Positions 1-10,560 are shown, numbered from the stretch's first letter. The stretch is 64,000 nucleotides of DNA from Prosapia bicincta (GCA_036971475.1 JBAIZL010000001.1:281675425-281739424); one strand, 5' to 3'. Notes: generated from the sequence alone by a model not told the origin. Numbers and translations: made by a program.

Positions 1-56
1 TTACTAAAAACAAAGTATAAATCAATTATCTATTTTAAATGTAATCTTACAGACTA

Positions 57-165
57 AAAACACTTATAAATATGTTACACTTACATATAGTAACACTTAC
101 TTTTATAATTGTTGAGGACGGCCGTTTCGGGAGATGTGTTCCATTGTCAACTGTGGCAGTAACTG
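57..165 (-). mobile_element. PLE-A terminal-repeat fragment
   Basis: Solo piece of the terminal region that also follows the PLE-A reading frames at 49.6 kb and 52.1 kb. It shows the family signatures CTTGCCTATAGTAGCACTTA (diverged here), GAGGACGGCCGTTTCGGGAG and CCATTGTCAACT in that order. Reading on the minus strand gives the same stem/GAAAC/GGCC/GTC layout as the longer copies, with a mismatch in stem II. No coding sequence is attached. Confidence 0.6.
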
Positions 166-917
166 ACCAATAAATGTTTAGGATTATTTCCATATCCTAT
201 TAATTAAAACTATTGGTAAAATGTATTAATTTTGGTTGTACTTCAGTTGTATACAAAAGTATTTTCCTCTGTAGAATGAAGTTATATTGAAAGTTTTAGC
301 CAAATGTTAAAAGTGTTTGTTTATCTATGTAGAAGCTATTGACTCATAACATTTCTTAGCTAGATTTCTTTAACATTTCTTTTAGTTTGTTGTATGTAAA
401 TAAAGTATACCCTATATAGTGACAAAGTAATTAACGGTGTGGATCATTTAAACATCTTTAACTAAATGTTGAATATGTTGTCTGTATCTAATGTAGAAAT
501 AGTGACAAAGTAGGTTAAATATTTGTGTCACTTTGTCCTTTCTTAGCAAACTGTGTAACATGTTGTAACACAGTGTATGTTGAGATTAATGTCTAGGTTG
601 ATTGATTATGTGCCTCTCTATAATGTTTTCTAACTACAGTAACTGTTTAATATGCTGTATGTACTTACGTGGAGATTGGTGATGAAGTAGTTTGAAGCTA
701 GGCATTTTCTTATTTACCGTTGAATATTAGTTATTATGTGCAATGGATTTTGATTGATTGGTTTGAATATTTTCAACCCTTTAATATATCCTCTGTTGTA
801 AGTTCTAATGTGGAGATCAGAGATAAAGTAGAGTGCTTTTTAATATTTCCCACCTAAGTGTTGAATAAGTAGTAATACTTCTGTAAGGATGCACGTTTTT
901 AATAATGGTAGCTTTTT

Positions 918-918
<1 letters not shown>
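166..918. other. AT-rich stretch without recognisable gene
   Basis: I see no open frame with protein-like content, no splice-flanked exon and no repeat shared with the rest of the window. It is upstream of, or in an intron of, the plus-strand gene whose first visible exon is at 2145. Confidence 0.4.

Positions 919-974
<56 letters not shown>
919..974. repeat. (TA)n microsatellite
   Basis: About 28 uninterrupted AT dinucleotides, bordered by a foldback repeat on the right. Confidence 0.95.
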
Positions 975-976
<2 letters not shown>

Positions 977-992
977 ATGTGTACACTCACAA

Positions 993-1132
993 AACTTTTT
1001 TTGTTGAATAAAAATGCAGTTGTTTCATGGGTCAAGTATCACATATTAGAAAAAAAAACAATTATTATTTTTAATAAATGATACTAGACTCATGGAACAA
1101 CCACATTTTTATTCAACAAAAAAAATTTAATA
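993..1132. repeat. Small foldback repeat
   Basis: Inverted arms contain TTTTTTTGTTGAATAAAAAT on the left and its complement on the right (ATTTTTATTCAACAAAAAAA), followed inward by a diverged 'GTTGTTCATG-GTC' segment. The unit is about 140 bp with a short A/T-rich loop and no coding capacity. It lies directly beside a (TA)n tract, as several other repeats here do. Confidence 0.6.
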
Positions 1133-1563
1133 TACAACTCTGGATGTTTTAATTGATATTTTTTTCAGAATAACAGAACATTATTATACAACTGAAGTAG
1201 CCTCAGAATATGAGTAAATTCATCATGTAACTAGACAGTTTAAAACATTTTTATCTATTTCCTCATACACCTCTACTATCTTTAATACATATATAATCCG
1301 TTTTTGCTCATTTTTTAAAATCTTTTTGCTTTACTTATACTTTTTAAAAAGCTAAAATGTCCAGCACTTGCAGACACTCAACTTTTTTCTGAGAGTCATA
1401 AGCCGTGTTTCAAAAATTTTGAGTTCATATTGTAGGCTTTATAGATCATTCTTTTTTTCCATGACTGACTTGAGATTATTAAGTCAACTGCATATATAAC
1501 CATTTTATTAGTGTGTATTTTGAAAGAACTTTAATTATCCTATATTTAGATAAATGTTCTTTC
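1133..1563. other. AT-rich stretch, nothing recognised
   Basis: No exon-like or element-like signal beyond short phrases (for example around 1270-1340) that recur diverged near 1660-1760. This suggests an old local duplication. Confidence 0.35.
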
Positions 1564-1647
1564 AACTAAAAACACTTGTACATATGTTACACTTGCCTAT
1601 ACTTACTTTATTGATTGTTGAGGACGGCCTCAACAGACGGCCTTTTT
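1564..1647 (-). mobile_element. PLE-A terminal-repeat fragment
   Basis: Carries the PLE-A phrases ACACTTGCCTATA and GTTGAGGACGGCC, then breaks off. It repeats the start of the larger copy at 1785. Confidence 0.55.
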
Positions 1648-1784
1648 TTATGCAATGCCTGTTACTTCTATACTATCTTCAATACAACTACAATCCGGTT
1701 TTGCTTATTTTTTAAAATAAGTATCTTTTTGCTCTACTTACACCTTTTGGAAAGCTAAAGTGTCTGGTACTTGGGGACACTTGT

Positions 1785-2085
1785 AATAGCACTTGGCGTG
1801 CTACTACACTTGCCTATAGTAGCACTTACTTTTTTGGTTGTTGAAGACGGCCGTTTCGGGAGATGTATCCCATTGTCAACTCAGACCGTAGTTGACCTCA
1901 TAGTTATTATAGTTTTTGGTTAATATAGTTAAAGTTATATAGTCAGTTATAGCTATATTACAGTCAGTTACGGTCTGAGTTGACAATGGGACACATCTTC
2001 CGAGACAGCTCTCCTCAAATCAAAAAAAGTAATTGCTACTATAAGCAAGTGTAACATATGTACAAGTGTTTTTAGATAAAAATTA
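1785..2085. mobile_element. PLE-A terminal repeats as inverted pair
   Basis: Two PLE-A terminal regions face each other. The left arm reads GAAGACGGCCGTTTCGGGAG, then CCCATTGTCAACTCAGACCG. The right arm reads CGGTCTGAGTTGACAATGGG, then a mutated GAGACAGCTCTCC in place of GAAACGGCCGTCC. The right end shows the family tail (GTAGCTCATGAGAAGATGGA). No reverse transcriptase or endonuclease coding remains, so this is a coding-free foldback derivative ending just before the exon at 2145. Confidence 0.65.
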
Positions 2086-2144
2086 GTAGCTCATGAGAAG
2101 ATGGAACCATCTAAGTTATTTTATTGTTTCACACTCTTTTACAG

Positions 2145-2241
2145 ATTGCAAGCCTAATTCTTACAAGGTGGTCTTTACATGGTATCTATCATGTCAACAA
2201 AAAGTCCAAGGAGATTGATCATTCGGACAGTTTACTAATGG
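2145..2241 (+). CDS. Internal exon of multi-pass membrane protein gene
   Basis: A 97-nt exon bounded by a pyrimidine-rich acceptor (CACTCTTTTACAG) and a good donor (G|GTAAGA). It is open only in the frame beginning IASLILTRWSLHGIY and ending HSDSLLM plus one base, so it enters in phase 0 and leaves in phase 1. The start codon must lie upstream of the window. The exon at 11479 begins with the two bases needed to complete a Gly codon, which fits exactly. The encoded piece is hydrophilic after a short hydrophobic start (KKSKEIDHSD), consistent with a cytosolic loop before the first clear membrane segment. Family not recognised. The call rests on splice sites, frame and phase agreement, not on homology. 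Confidence 0.6.
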
Positions 2242-3235
2242 GTAAGATAACAATTAAAATTTACCCAATATAGTAAGTTTCATTGATTTTTATTTAATTT
2301 TATGAAAACAAAATAGCAACTAGTTCTTACTACAAGAACAACTATACTGTTTCTCTTAGCGATATTTATGTTTCAATTTTCTATGTCTATCAGTTGACTC
2401 CCAATTTCCGTTCAGATTGTCCACGATTACTAGAATAAAATATGATTTAAAACAAATACATTATTAAGCCCACATACAAAAAAAATTGTATATTCATCTA
2501 TTTGTCTTAGTTTAGCAAAGATTATAAATTTATATTAACAATAGAAACGTTATAGGTTCTTAAAATTGAGTTAAACCATGTACCATTAGGAAACTAATCA
2601 AAATCATGTTTCCTAATCATATAGGAATATAAGACTGATGTTGAAAATAAAGAATGAGATTACTGGATCTTATGTTTGTCACTAGTTTGCTAACACTATC
2701 AGATAAACTGATTGCTAAGGCCATATCCAAAATGAATAACTGCAAAATAATAAGTGAAATATTATCTTTAAACAATCTCCACCCCGTTAAATATTTTTTT
2801 ATAGGGTGAAGACCCTTGAGTCTCCTAAAATGCCCATTCATTAGGACAAAAATGAATGTTGTGCAACGGCTCTGAATAGTGGTAGCATAGCTATTTTGAG
2901 AATTATAACAATTGAACCTCCTTACCACATAGGTCAATGGAAAGATCAGACAAATAAGCACCCTACTCCTCAAGGTTGGAAGTTTAGTTGATGGTCTTGT
3001 GACTCATTACTATTAAAAAACAAAGCGAAAAATTCCCAACATTATTTGAAAAAGAATAGGAAACAACATTGACTCCAGAAAAGCAAAATGGAAATGATTA
3101 TAGAAATTTGTAACATTCAGTACATGAGCGGTAAATTGAAGGAAGTAATATATAAAATGAAAAAACTTAATCATACCTCATAAAAATGAAAAGATCCAGT
3201 CCAGAGGAAACCAAAAACTATGTACATTTAAGTAC
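2242..3235. other. Intron sequence, no further gene recognised
   Basis: Start of the 9.2-kb intron between the exons at 2145 and 11479. A 118-codon minus-strand open frame at 2617-2973 has no recognisable domain and is not counted as a gene. Confidence 0.4.
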
Positions 3236-3415
3236 AGTAATTATTGCGTAACTAAATTAATACTTTCGAACTTCTTTGATGCTCATTTTGAAACAATCAT
3301 ATCATTTAAGAAGCTGACCCTCTTCCTTTAGAATGTAAGTTCAAAAGTATTCACTTAGTTACACAATAATAACTGGACTTATAGTTTAGTCAGTGAAATC
3401 AAGATGATTACAACA
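3236..3415. mobile_element. PLE-B terminal-repeat foldback
   Basis: Inverted arms AGTAATTATTGCGTAACTAA and (right) TTAGTTACACAATAATAACT surround the PLE-B phrases CTTTGATGCTCATTTTGAAAC and GAAGCTGACCCTC. The outer right phrase, GTCAGTGAAATCAAGATGAT, is the complement of the PLE-B end seen at 9370 (ATCATCTTGATTTCACTGA). It is a coding-free derivative. Confidence 0.55.
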
Positions 3416-3960
3416 GGCCACTTTATGTACCTTTGTTTAGAAGTGTAACAAAACATGTAAGCGAGACAAAATGTAGTAATATGGATAAAAATAAAATCAA
3501 AATTATCCAATTGGGAAGTTATTAATGAGGTAATCATAACAACAAATTTAATTAATCACTTAAAGATTCACCGAACATAATAGGAATTCTTTCTTATAGA
3601 AGATATAAATAAGAAATGGCTATGAGGGATTGTAAATAGTTGATAAATCCATGCCAACATTATTTGCTATTATGAATGGTTACATTGTACATAATTATAC
3701 CAGATTGTAACTCAGGTATATCATTGAATAGGACATCAAAGAGTGAGCTGGCAATGAAAGATGTGTAAGTATACCGAGCTAGTGACTGTATAATTAATCA
3801 TTTTCTAGTTTAAAACTAATAATCCCGCACAAAACCCAAGAAAATGTCAACAAACAAATATAATTACTACAAGAAGAAAATATCAAAATGTTAAATAGCA
3901 AATGTTTAAATAAATAACTAGATATAAAAAAAACAAAGATACCTGTAGAAGTAACATACC
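3416..3960. other. Intron sequence, nothing recognised
   Basis: AT-rich. A short phrase near 3560 (AAGATTCACCGAACATAAT) recurs at about 5965 and 16185 as part of old repeats; otherwise featureless. Confidence 0.35.
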
Positions 3961-3962
3961 TA

Positions 3963-5270
3963 GGCTGTCCAAAAATTAAAGACCATATTCATTTTAAGAA
4001 GCAGGAAAATTTTATTTTAACAAAAAAAGTACATGGAGTTGTAATTATATATAAAAACTATTTTTCAACGTAGTCCCCGTCAACATCTATGCACTTGCTT
4101 AGCCGGGGGATGAGCTTCTTAATGCCTTGGTCGTAGAAGTCTCTCGCCTGTGACCGCAACCATTTCTCCACCTCTTCCTGGACTTCTTCATCAGTTTCCA
4201 GCCAAATGTTGCTTCAGGTAAAGGAAAAGATGGAAATCGCTCGGTGCCAGATCAGGGCTGTAAGCAGGATGGCTAAGAACGTCCCATTTAAAGGAATCCA
4301 GGAGCGCGGTGGTGACCGCCGAAGGTGGGGCCGAGCATTGTCGTGCAACAAACAGACTCCCTTGCTCAATCTCCCTCGGCGCTTGTTTTGGATCGCTCTT
4401 CGAAGCTTTTTTAGGGTTTCACAATACCGAGCAGCGCTAATTGCGGTGCCATTAGGTAAAAATTCGACAAGAAGAACTAATTGACGGTCCCAAAAGACGG
4501 TTGCCATGATTTTTTTTTGCAGAGATTTTTTGGCGAAATTTTGACGCGAGGTGATGTGGAGTGACGCCATGTCATGGATTGCTGTTTGGACTCAGGTGTG
4601 GTGGTAAGTCCACGTTCCATTGCCAGTCACAATTGAGTCCAAAAACTCCTCCCCCTCCCTGTTGAAACGATCCAAAAACTTTTGGGCACTTTCCATGCGA
4701 TTTTCTTTGTGAACTTCGGTCAACATTTTTGGCACCCAACGAGCACACATTTTTCGGTAACCTAATTTTTCCGTCAATATTGTTTGAATTGTTGATTTAC
4801 TGACTTCAGGTACCATTTCAGCAAGATCTCGGATTGTCAGACGACGATTTTCTCGAAGTTTTTTTTTCAATTTTCAACAACAATGCTTCGTTGACGGATG
4901 ATTTCCTCCCCCTCCCTTCTTCGTCATGGACGTTAGTTCTGCCACTTGAAAACTATGTACACCACTTCCTGACATTGCGTTCATTCATTACATTATCGTA
5001 AATGGCCTTCACAAGTCGATAAATATCGACAGGGTGCAATTTTTCCGCGTGAAGGAAACGGATGACGGAGCGAACTTCACAACTGGCGGGAATCGGTACT
5101 GGGACATCCATCACTAACGACTGTCAAGGACACACTAATAAATGTACAAATGCGCAGGTTGCCTCATTCTAGAGGGGAGAGGCTAAGCTACAAGGTAGTG
5201 CTGCCACCTAGCGGAATATTTCACCGGTGCGGCGGTAAAATTCAAACGGTTTTTAATTTTTGGACAACCC
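3963..5270 (-). mobile_element. mariner element, inactive
   Basis: A complete 1308-bp mariner. The ends are GGCTGTCCAAAAATTAAAGA on the left and, reading inward from the right, GGGTTGTCCAAAAATTAAAA. TA dinucleotides flank it at 3961-3962 and 5271-5272, the usual mariner target duplication. The length is typical of the family (about 1.3 kb). The TIRs still match well while the single transposase gene on the minus strand is broken, so it could at most be mobilised in trans. It sits in an intron of the membrane-protein gene, in the opposite orientation. Confidence 0.92.
4058..5111 (-). pseudogene. mariner transposase pseudogene
   Basis: DDD-type (D,D34D) cut-and-paste transposase of the mariner family. 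It runs from ATG (MDVPVPIPASCEVRS) to a TAG at 4058, about the normal 345-codon span. Visible landmarks in order: the N-terminal DNA-binding region with WCT-stop-FSSGRTNVHDEE, where a TAG interrupts it; a helix-turn-helix stretch (VSKSTIQTILTEKLGYRK); the first catalytic block, which reads IVTGNGTW instead of the family GDETW, so the first Asp is Asn and the Glu is Gly; a stop shortly after (WTYHHT-stop); the second block, LLHDNARPH, intact; then a frameshift; and the third block, YSPDLAPSDFHLF, with its Asp but in a different frame. Nonsense, frameshift and catalytic changes make it certainly non-functional. Confidence 0.92.
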
Positions 5271-5274
5271 TAGT

Positions 5275-5559
5275 ATAAGTATATATTAACAGTCATACAG
5301 ACCTTTGGGAGAATCAGATAAAAAGAATCACTGGAAAGAAATACAGATTTTTTTTAAAATACAGTAGACTGTTATTATTCCTTAATTTACCTTAATAAAA
5401 AAAAAATTAAAAATAGTGACCTATTATTTCACATTTCTAAAGTAATTTTAGTCACACCACTTATATCAATCTCCCCCCAAAATTAATTGTTTATATTATT
5501 AAGAGAACCAATTAATATGAATAAATTAGTGTACATATTAATTAAATACTCTTGTGCAT
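5275..5559. other. Intron sequence, nothing recognised
   Basis: Short A/T-rich gap between the mariner and the next PLE-A fragment. Confidence 0.35.
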
Positions 5560-5760
5560 ATAGGCCTACTACACTTGCCTATAGTAACACTTATTTTTAT
5601 GATTGTTGAGGACCGCCGTATCAGGAGATATGTCCCATTGTCTACTCAGTTACAATCAGAGTTAACACATCTCCCAAAATGGCCATCCTCAAAAACAGTC
5701 ATAAAAGTAAGTGCTACTATACGCAAGTGTAATATATGTACAAGAGTTTTTAGTTAAGAA
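5560..5760. mobile_element. PLE-A terminal repeats as inverted pair
   Basis: The left half reads ACACTTGCCTATAGTAACAC and GTTGAGGACCGCCGTATCAG. The right half is its diverged inverse (CCCAAAATGGCCATCCTC, then AAGTAAGTGCTACTATACGC) followed by the tail AGTAGCTCGCGTGAAGATAG. The layout is the same as at 1785-2085: coding-free, two ends facing each other. Confidence 0.6.
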
Positions 5761-5989
5761 CTAAGTAGCTCGCGTGAAGATAGTATCAATTATGTACATA
5801 TTAATGTTTATTAATATTACATGTATTATAAATATATTATTATTCCATATAATAATATTAAATTTCTATTCATCTGCTTATACATTGGATTACATTACAT
5901 CTAAATCATATTCCCAATACAATACTTCTGTGTTGAATTCTTAAATTTTGTAGTCCATTACTTTCGGTGAATCTCATTAATCACTTAAA

Positions 5990-6345
5990 CAATAGTTTAT
6001 GACTATCCGAACTTTAAATTTTGTAAATTTGTTAAAACTTACTGAGACAGAACGTTTTCGATCGCTATGTGGCGATTTTCATCAGTGTCTTCTGCTTGCA
6101 GATGTCAGGTCAAGCGGTGACGGTTTTAAAGGTAGATTTTCGATAGTATCAAACAGTATGTGTGATTTGTATTGTGATTGTTCGTTTAATATGTTTGTAC
6201 TTTGTGTTTTTCTGTGGCTGTAAATTTCATATTGTTCTTGTGTGTTGAGATGTGATCCTTTTTTGTTTGTTGAATAAATCCTACAAATCAACAAAAAAGG
6301 ACCACATCTAAACACACAAGAACAATACAAAATTTACAGTAACAC
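5990..6345 (-). mobile_element. PLE-D 3' fragment with inverted stub
   Basis: On the minus strand the segment encodes the end of a PLE open frame: EQYEIYSHRKTQSTNIL and NEQSQYKSHILFDTIENL. It corresponds to EQYEIYRHFKLHPTHIL and HYNSHALFDIIT at the end of the PLE-A frames but is clearly a different family. The frame ends at 6082, inside a hammerhead-like motif (6045-6090). At 6281-6345 the same coding stretch restarts in plus orientation (HLNTQEQYKIYS), so this too is a small head-to-head inverted copy. No reverse transcriptase or GIY-YIG motif remains. Confidence 0.7.
6045..6090 (-). ncRNA. Hammerhead-like motif of PLE-D
   Basis: Read on the minus strand: stem I AGACA pairs with TGTCT at the other end; between them come the canonical core CTGATGA, stem II ATCGC/GCGAT with loop CACATA, then GAAA, the self-complementary ACGT, and TC at the expected cleavage position. 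Two extra A and one extra C at the base of stem II are imperfect. The tiny palindromic stem III resembles the hammerheads described in Penelope-like elements, which are thought to work as dimers. Activity is inferred, not shown. Confidence 0.6.
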
Positions 6346-7136
6346 TTTATAATACTTTATTTTATTTTACTGTTTTATTTTTATTATAACTTATCTATAA
6401 TACTGTGAAAATATTTTAAATGTGAGAATTATTCTAACTAAAAATTAATATTTAATTTCTTTGAGAATTAAAAATTAAAGCAAGTGTGATAAACTATCTA
6501 AGGTTTTATGATAATTGTTTTAAAATTTAAATATTTATATGTTGGCTACATTGTGTTTACAGTATTTTTGAATTGTATGAATGAGTAAATTGTAGAAAAT
6601 TTGACATAAATAAGACAACAAAATATAAAAACTTCTAGGGCTAATAACATTAGATTCTAAAATACTTATAATCAATAAAAGCACTTACATTTCAACTTAA
6701 TTGTTATTTTTATGACAATGTAACTGAATATGTTTTTATTCATAATAATAGAAAAAAAAGTGGAATCAGAATCAAGTACATCGAAATAGGTTTTATGGAC
6801 AACTTGTATTAATAGTTTCATGATTCGGTTTTAAATCACAAATATAAAAGAAAATGGTAAAAAAAAGGATAACTTTTATAAGAATAACAGGTAAATATTT
6901 GTAAACTATATAAAAAAAAAGTATTAAATAACCTATGAAGACAAAAAAAATTAAATAAAAATTAAAAGAGTTAATCTTTGCTCAATCATTGAGTTTTGTT
7001 ATGTTATCATAGGAAATCTCACCACTACTTCAAACAAAAAAGTTCTTTTGATTTTGTAAACTTTCAACCCCATTGTAGATAGCAATGCCTTTACTAGTTG
7101 CTATTTTCTTTACAGGAACAGAGAGGAGTCCTGGAA
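6346..7136. other. Intron sequence, nothing recognised
   Basis: A/T-rich with homopolymer runs; no coding or repeat signal I can support. Confidence 0.35.
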
Positions 7137-7192
7137 GGTTCTGTGTGATGCTACCACAAGGCAAATAAATTGTTTGTGCATCACACAGAACC
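7137..7192. repeat. 15-bp perfect inverted repeat
   Basis: GGTTCTGTGTGATGC (7137-7151) and its exact complement GCATCACACAGAACC (7178-7192) enclose a 26-nt loop. It is more GC-rich than its surroundings and is unrelated to the larger foldbacks. Confidence 0.8.
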
Positions 7193-7784
7193 ATTCGTCT
7201 TCAAGCACAGTCATTTGGGCACAAGGTAAAATGGGTCAAGTATAGAGAGTTTACTAGTAAACCCTTCCAAGTTGAATACATTCCTGTAAGACCTTGACCA
7301 GTATGGGTAGCTAAAAGATGTAGGATAAAAATTTTACTAATAAATTTGTCAGTAAATTAACAGTTATTAATTATATCCAGCTAACTGAAATTAAACCCAA
7401 AATGTAGATTTCACCGAATAAAATGGATAATTGCAGCTTAGAGCAGCTGTAGTATGTTTTTTTTTTTTTTTTTAATTTTAAATAAGCAAACCCTCTTTAC
7501 TTATTTTACTTTACTATAAACATTTTACTTAAACCCGTATGTACATTTTGATTACAAAGCAATCATCTTCAGAGAAAATATTGCAAGAATAACTCCTCTG
7601 GATATAATATCATAAGTGAATACCATTTTGGATTAAGAAGGGCTAAAGTTCTTAATGTCAATTAAATTAATAAAATTAAAATCATAGATATACAGTGTCA
7701 GAGATGACTAAAACAAAAAAAATTAATATTTATTCCCATAATTATGTCTAATTTAAAACAAAACATTAAATTACAATTTTTCGT

Positions 7785-8035
7785 ATTAACTTGGCAAAAA
7801 AAACACTACTTACTGATTTATTCAGCAGACGCCTTTTACACCAGGTTAGCACATTATTTCTATGCTGTGAATTACTGACAAGACTGTTGCTAAGGTGTGT
7901 TGTGTTGGTGTGAGCAACGTCTTGTCAGTGATTCACAGCATTGAATAATGCGCTGACCTAGTGTGAAACGCGTCTGCTGAATAAATCAGTAAGTAGTGGG
8001 TTTTTTTGCCAAGTTAATATAAAAAAGTGTAATTT
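7785..8035. mobile_element. Foldback family H
   Basis: Arms about 100 bp long. The left begins ACTTGGCAAAAAAAACACTA and continues through TACTGATTTATTCAGCAGACG. The right mirrors it (CGTCTGCTGAATAAATCAGTA, then TTGCCAAGTTAAT). Diverged relatives occur at 13668-13905 and 21388-21572. There is no coding sequence. The arms carry a hammerhead-like motif, so this is probably a non-autonomous derivative of another PLE rather than a DNA-transposon MITE. Confidence 0.75.
7936..7979 (+). ncRNA. Variant-core hammerhead-like motif, family H
   Basis: Stem I CAGCA/TGCTG; first core strand TTGAATAAT; stem II GCGCT/AGTGT (Watson-Crick and G-U pairs) around GACCT; then GAAA, palindromic CGCG and TC. The copy near 21.5 kb has GCACT/AGTGT for stem II and the copy near 13.8 kb GCACT/AGTGC, so pairing is kept while bases change. 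The first core strand differs from the canonical CTGATGA but resembles TTGACAAT of PLE-A and TCGACAAT of PLE-C. Confidence 0.5.
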
Positions 8036-8789
8036 ATACAAAAACCTCAAGAAGTACAATACAAAAACTGCAAGTTTTAAAATATTAAAATAATAAAAAC
8101 TTTAATAAACTAAACTAAAACAAATAACTCTCACTCTGTAAATACTAGTAATTATTTTTTTTATTCAGATCCTTATTGTTTTCATGAATAAAACCGATTG
8201 ATAAAATGATAGATCTTCAAATTGTCTAAAAAAACTTTAGGTTTTTGATTTATGGTTTTTAGGAAAAGTAATTATAACTGGAGGACAAAACGAAGATAAA
8301 CTTTGTATGAAGATAGAAGTCCATAATTTTGATCAGTATTCACTCAATAACATTCCTCTAAGTCATTTTTTCTTCCCCACTACCTCGCCGTTTTTACATA
8401 TTTCTTTTATCTTGACTTCTTTACACTTTCCTTTACTCTCTTCAAACTTCTATTGCCATCTCTTGGGAATAATTTTTCATATTTTCATCTCACTCAAAAA
8501 GTCTTGTTATTACCTTCATTTTATCTCAACATTATTACTCTTTATTTCTGAAGCATTTATTACAAGAAAACAGTATGCATTATTATCACAGTTGTTTTTT
8601 CTTGAGTTCTGTACAGTTCTTGTTTCAAATTATGCTACTGATACTTTACAAGAATGTATGGATCTGTTCTAAACATTCACCAGATTCTATAGCATGTAGA
8701 TTCTCTTTTATGTATTACATGCTGTTGGTACTTACAATAAGGTGAAAAAAATAATAAATAAAAACAATTAAAGTGGTTTGTTATAATCA
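8036..8789. other. Intron sequence, no gene supported
   Basis: Contains a 121-codon open frame (8307-8672) rich in Leu, Phe, Ser and His from T-rich DNA, without recognisable domain or splice context. I treat it as chance. Confidence 0.35.
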
Positions 8790-9000
8790 TCTTAAATTCA
8801 CTGTTTAAATTATAAGTAATTATTGCATAGCAGAGTAAAAAAATTTGAACTAACTTGCCGACTAGTTTTGAAACAATCGTTTCATTAATTGTTTCATTTC
8901 ACGCTTTATCAATGATAGCTAAACGTTGTTTCAAAATTCGTCAGCAAGTAAGTTTAAAAGTTTTCACTGTCACGCTATAATTACTTATAGTAGAAATAAT
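8790..9000. mobile_element. PLE-B terminal-repeat foldback
   Basis: The left arm reads AAGTAATTATTGCATAGCAG, then CTTGCCGACTAGTTTTGAAAC. The right arm is the diverged inverse, ending CGTCAGCAAGTAAG and GCTATAATTACTT. It is the same terminal sequence as the outer ends of the PLE-B dimer at 9360-10755 and at 3236 and 22550. Confidence 0.6.
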
Positions 9001-9359
9001 TGATTAAAATTCACAAACTAAACATTTGTATTTGTAAATTAATACTTTTTTACAAAAATTTTAATATTCCTTAATATTTTATGTCTTTGTACCAAATTAT
9101 TTCAAAGAGGTGTTAGTAAATGAACTTAGTCTAAGAAATAAAACATAGATATATGTTGTGTTACATTAATCATCGAAGTAAAACAAATAAAGATATATTT
9201 CAAAAGCATTTTTGTTTAAAACTGTTTTTTAGGTTTGATAGAATTTCCTTTTAACATCAATAAAAAAATTATTATCGTTAATAATTCTAAGTTTGAAACA
9301 AATATTTTTATTACTGTGTTGTTCATGCTGAAATTTTTATTTAACAATATTTAATATTG
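9001..9359. other. AT-rich spacer
   Basis: Nothing recognised between two PLE-B insertions. Confidence 0.3.
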
Positions 9360-9674
9360 AAGTTGCTTGATGTAATCATCTTGATTTCACTGATAAAACT
9401 AATTTTAAAAATACTTAACTAAGTGAATACGTAATTTCTTACTTGCTGACGCGTTTAAAAACATTCGTTGCTTTTACGAAGCTAACCCTCTACTGGACGG
9501 CTTAGGCTAGTTGTAAAGGCTCTAACGGGAATGGATTTATGACTGTAGAATGGGTGGGTTGTTTGAGTTGTGTGACATATAATAGAAAAGGCTGTTGGCT
9601 TCAAAGTGTGTGTGATCATTTAATGTCTTTTTTATCTGTTGCGTAGTGTTTGTATCATATTTTTTCTAAGGTTG

Positions 9675-10030
9675 TTAGATTTTAATTTGTTTTAATGTGT
9701 GTAGAACATTTAAATTAGTGTGTATGTCGGTGTATGTGTGTTGGGTGTTTTTTAGGTATTTTGCGTAGCTGGATTTAGGGTTTGTTTGTTTTTTTGGGCA
9801 ATGTGTTCTTCGATGCGTGTATAGAATGACCTGCCGGTTTGGCCGATGTAATAGTTGGGACAATCGTTACAAGTTAATTTGTAAATACCTGAGAGTTTGT
9901 ATTTGTCAGTTTCTTTTTGAAAAGGTTGTATCTGCTGTCTTAAAGTGTTTGTTGTTTTGTAGGATATTTGGTAATGGAGTTTTTTGAATGTGGAGGCTAT
10001 TTTGTATGTGTTTTTGTTGTGGTAGGTATA
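9675..10030 (-). pseudogene. PLE-B GIY-YIG endonuclease fragment (left arm)
   Basis: Minus-strand translation gives the GIY-YIG block GIYKLTCNDCPNYYIGQTGR, then a stretch like the right arm's KNKQTLNPATQ, broken by frame changes and stops. GIY-YIG is the single-strand-nicking endonuclease fused to Penelope-type reverse transcriptases and is thought to prime insertion. Here only the 3' portion of the parental frame is left. It differs from the right arm at scattered bases, so the arms have diverged since the dimer formed. Confidence 0.7.
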
Positions 10031-10086
10031 GGTTGTGTCTCATAGACAACATACTCAGGAAAATTAAACATTAAACACACACGGCA

Positions 10087-10560
10087 ATGCAGACAAACCA
10101 CACAAAAAACAACAAATACATATCCCTCACCTACCACAACAAAAACACACACAAAATAACCTCCACATTGAAAAAACTCCATTACCAAATATCCTACAAA
10201 ACAACAAACACTTTAAGACAGCAGATACAACCTTTTCAAAAAGAAACTGACAAATACAAACTCTCAGGTATTTACAAATTAACTTGTAACGATTGTCCCA
10301 ACTATTACATCGGCCAAACCGGCAGGTCATTCTATAAACGCTTCGAAGAACACATTACCCAAAAAAACAAACAAACCCTAAATCCAGCTACGCAAATTAC
10401 CTAAAAAGCTCCCAACACACATACACCGACATTCACACTAATGTAAATGTTCTGCACACATTAAAACAAAATAAAAAACTAACAACCTTAGAAAAATATG
10501 ATACAAACACTATGCAGCAGATAAAGAAGACATATTAAATGAGCACATACACTTTGAAGC
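10087..10560 (+). pseudogene. PLE-B GIY-YIG endonuclease fragment (right arm)
   Basis: Plus-strand fragment with the linker preceding the nuclease (TTNTLRQQIQPFQKETDKY), the GIY-YIG core (GIYKLTCNDCPNYYIGQTGR, including the CxxC typical of PLEs) and SFYKRFEEHI after it. The open frame stops at 10404 just after NPATQIT. The rest (HTYTDIHTNVNVLHTLKQ) continues in another frame, so a frameshift has occurred. No N-terminal reverse transcriptase is present. The apparent Met at 10087 is an internal codon, not a true start. Confidence 0.75.

Noticed and set aside
2617..2973. 118-codon minus-strand open frame in the intron
   Set aside because: No recognisable motif; could be an old relic, but nothing supports it.
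8307..8672. 121-codon open frame
   Set aside because: Low-complexity composition from T-rich DNA, no domain, no splice or element context.
9360..9500. Search for a hammerhead in the PLE-B ends
   Set aside because: GAAAC and GTC words occur but I could not build stems I and II around them.
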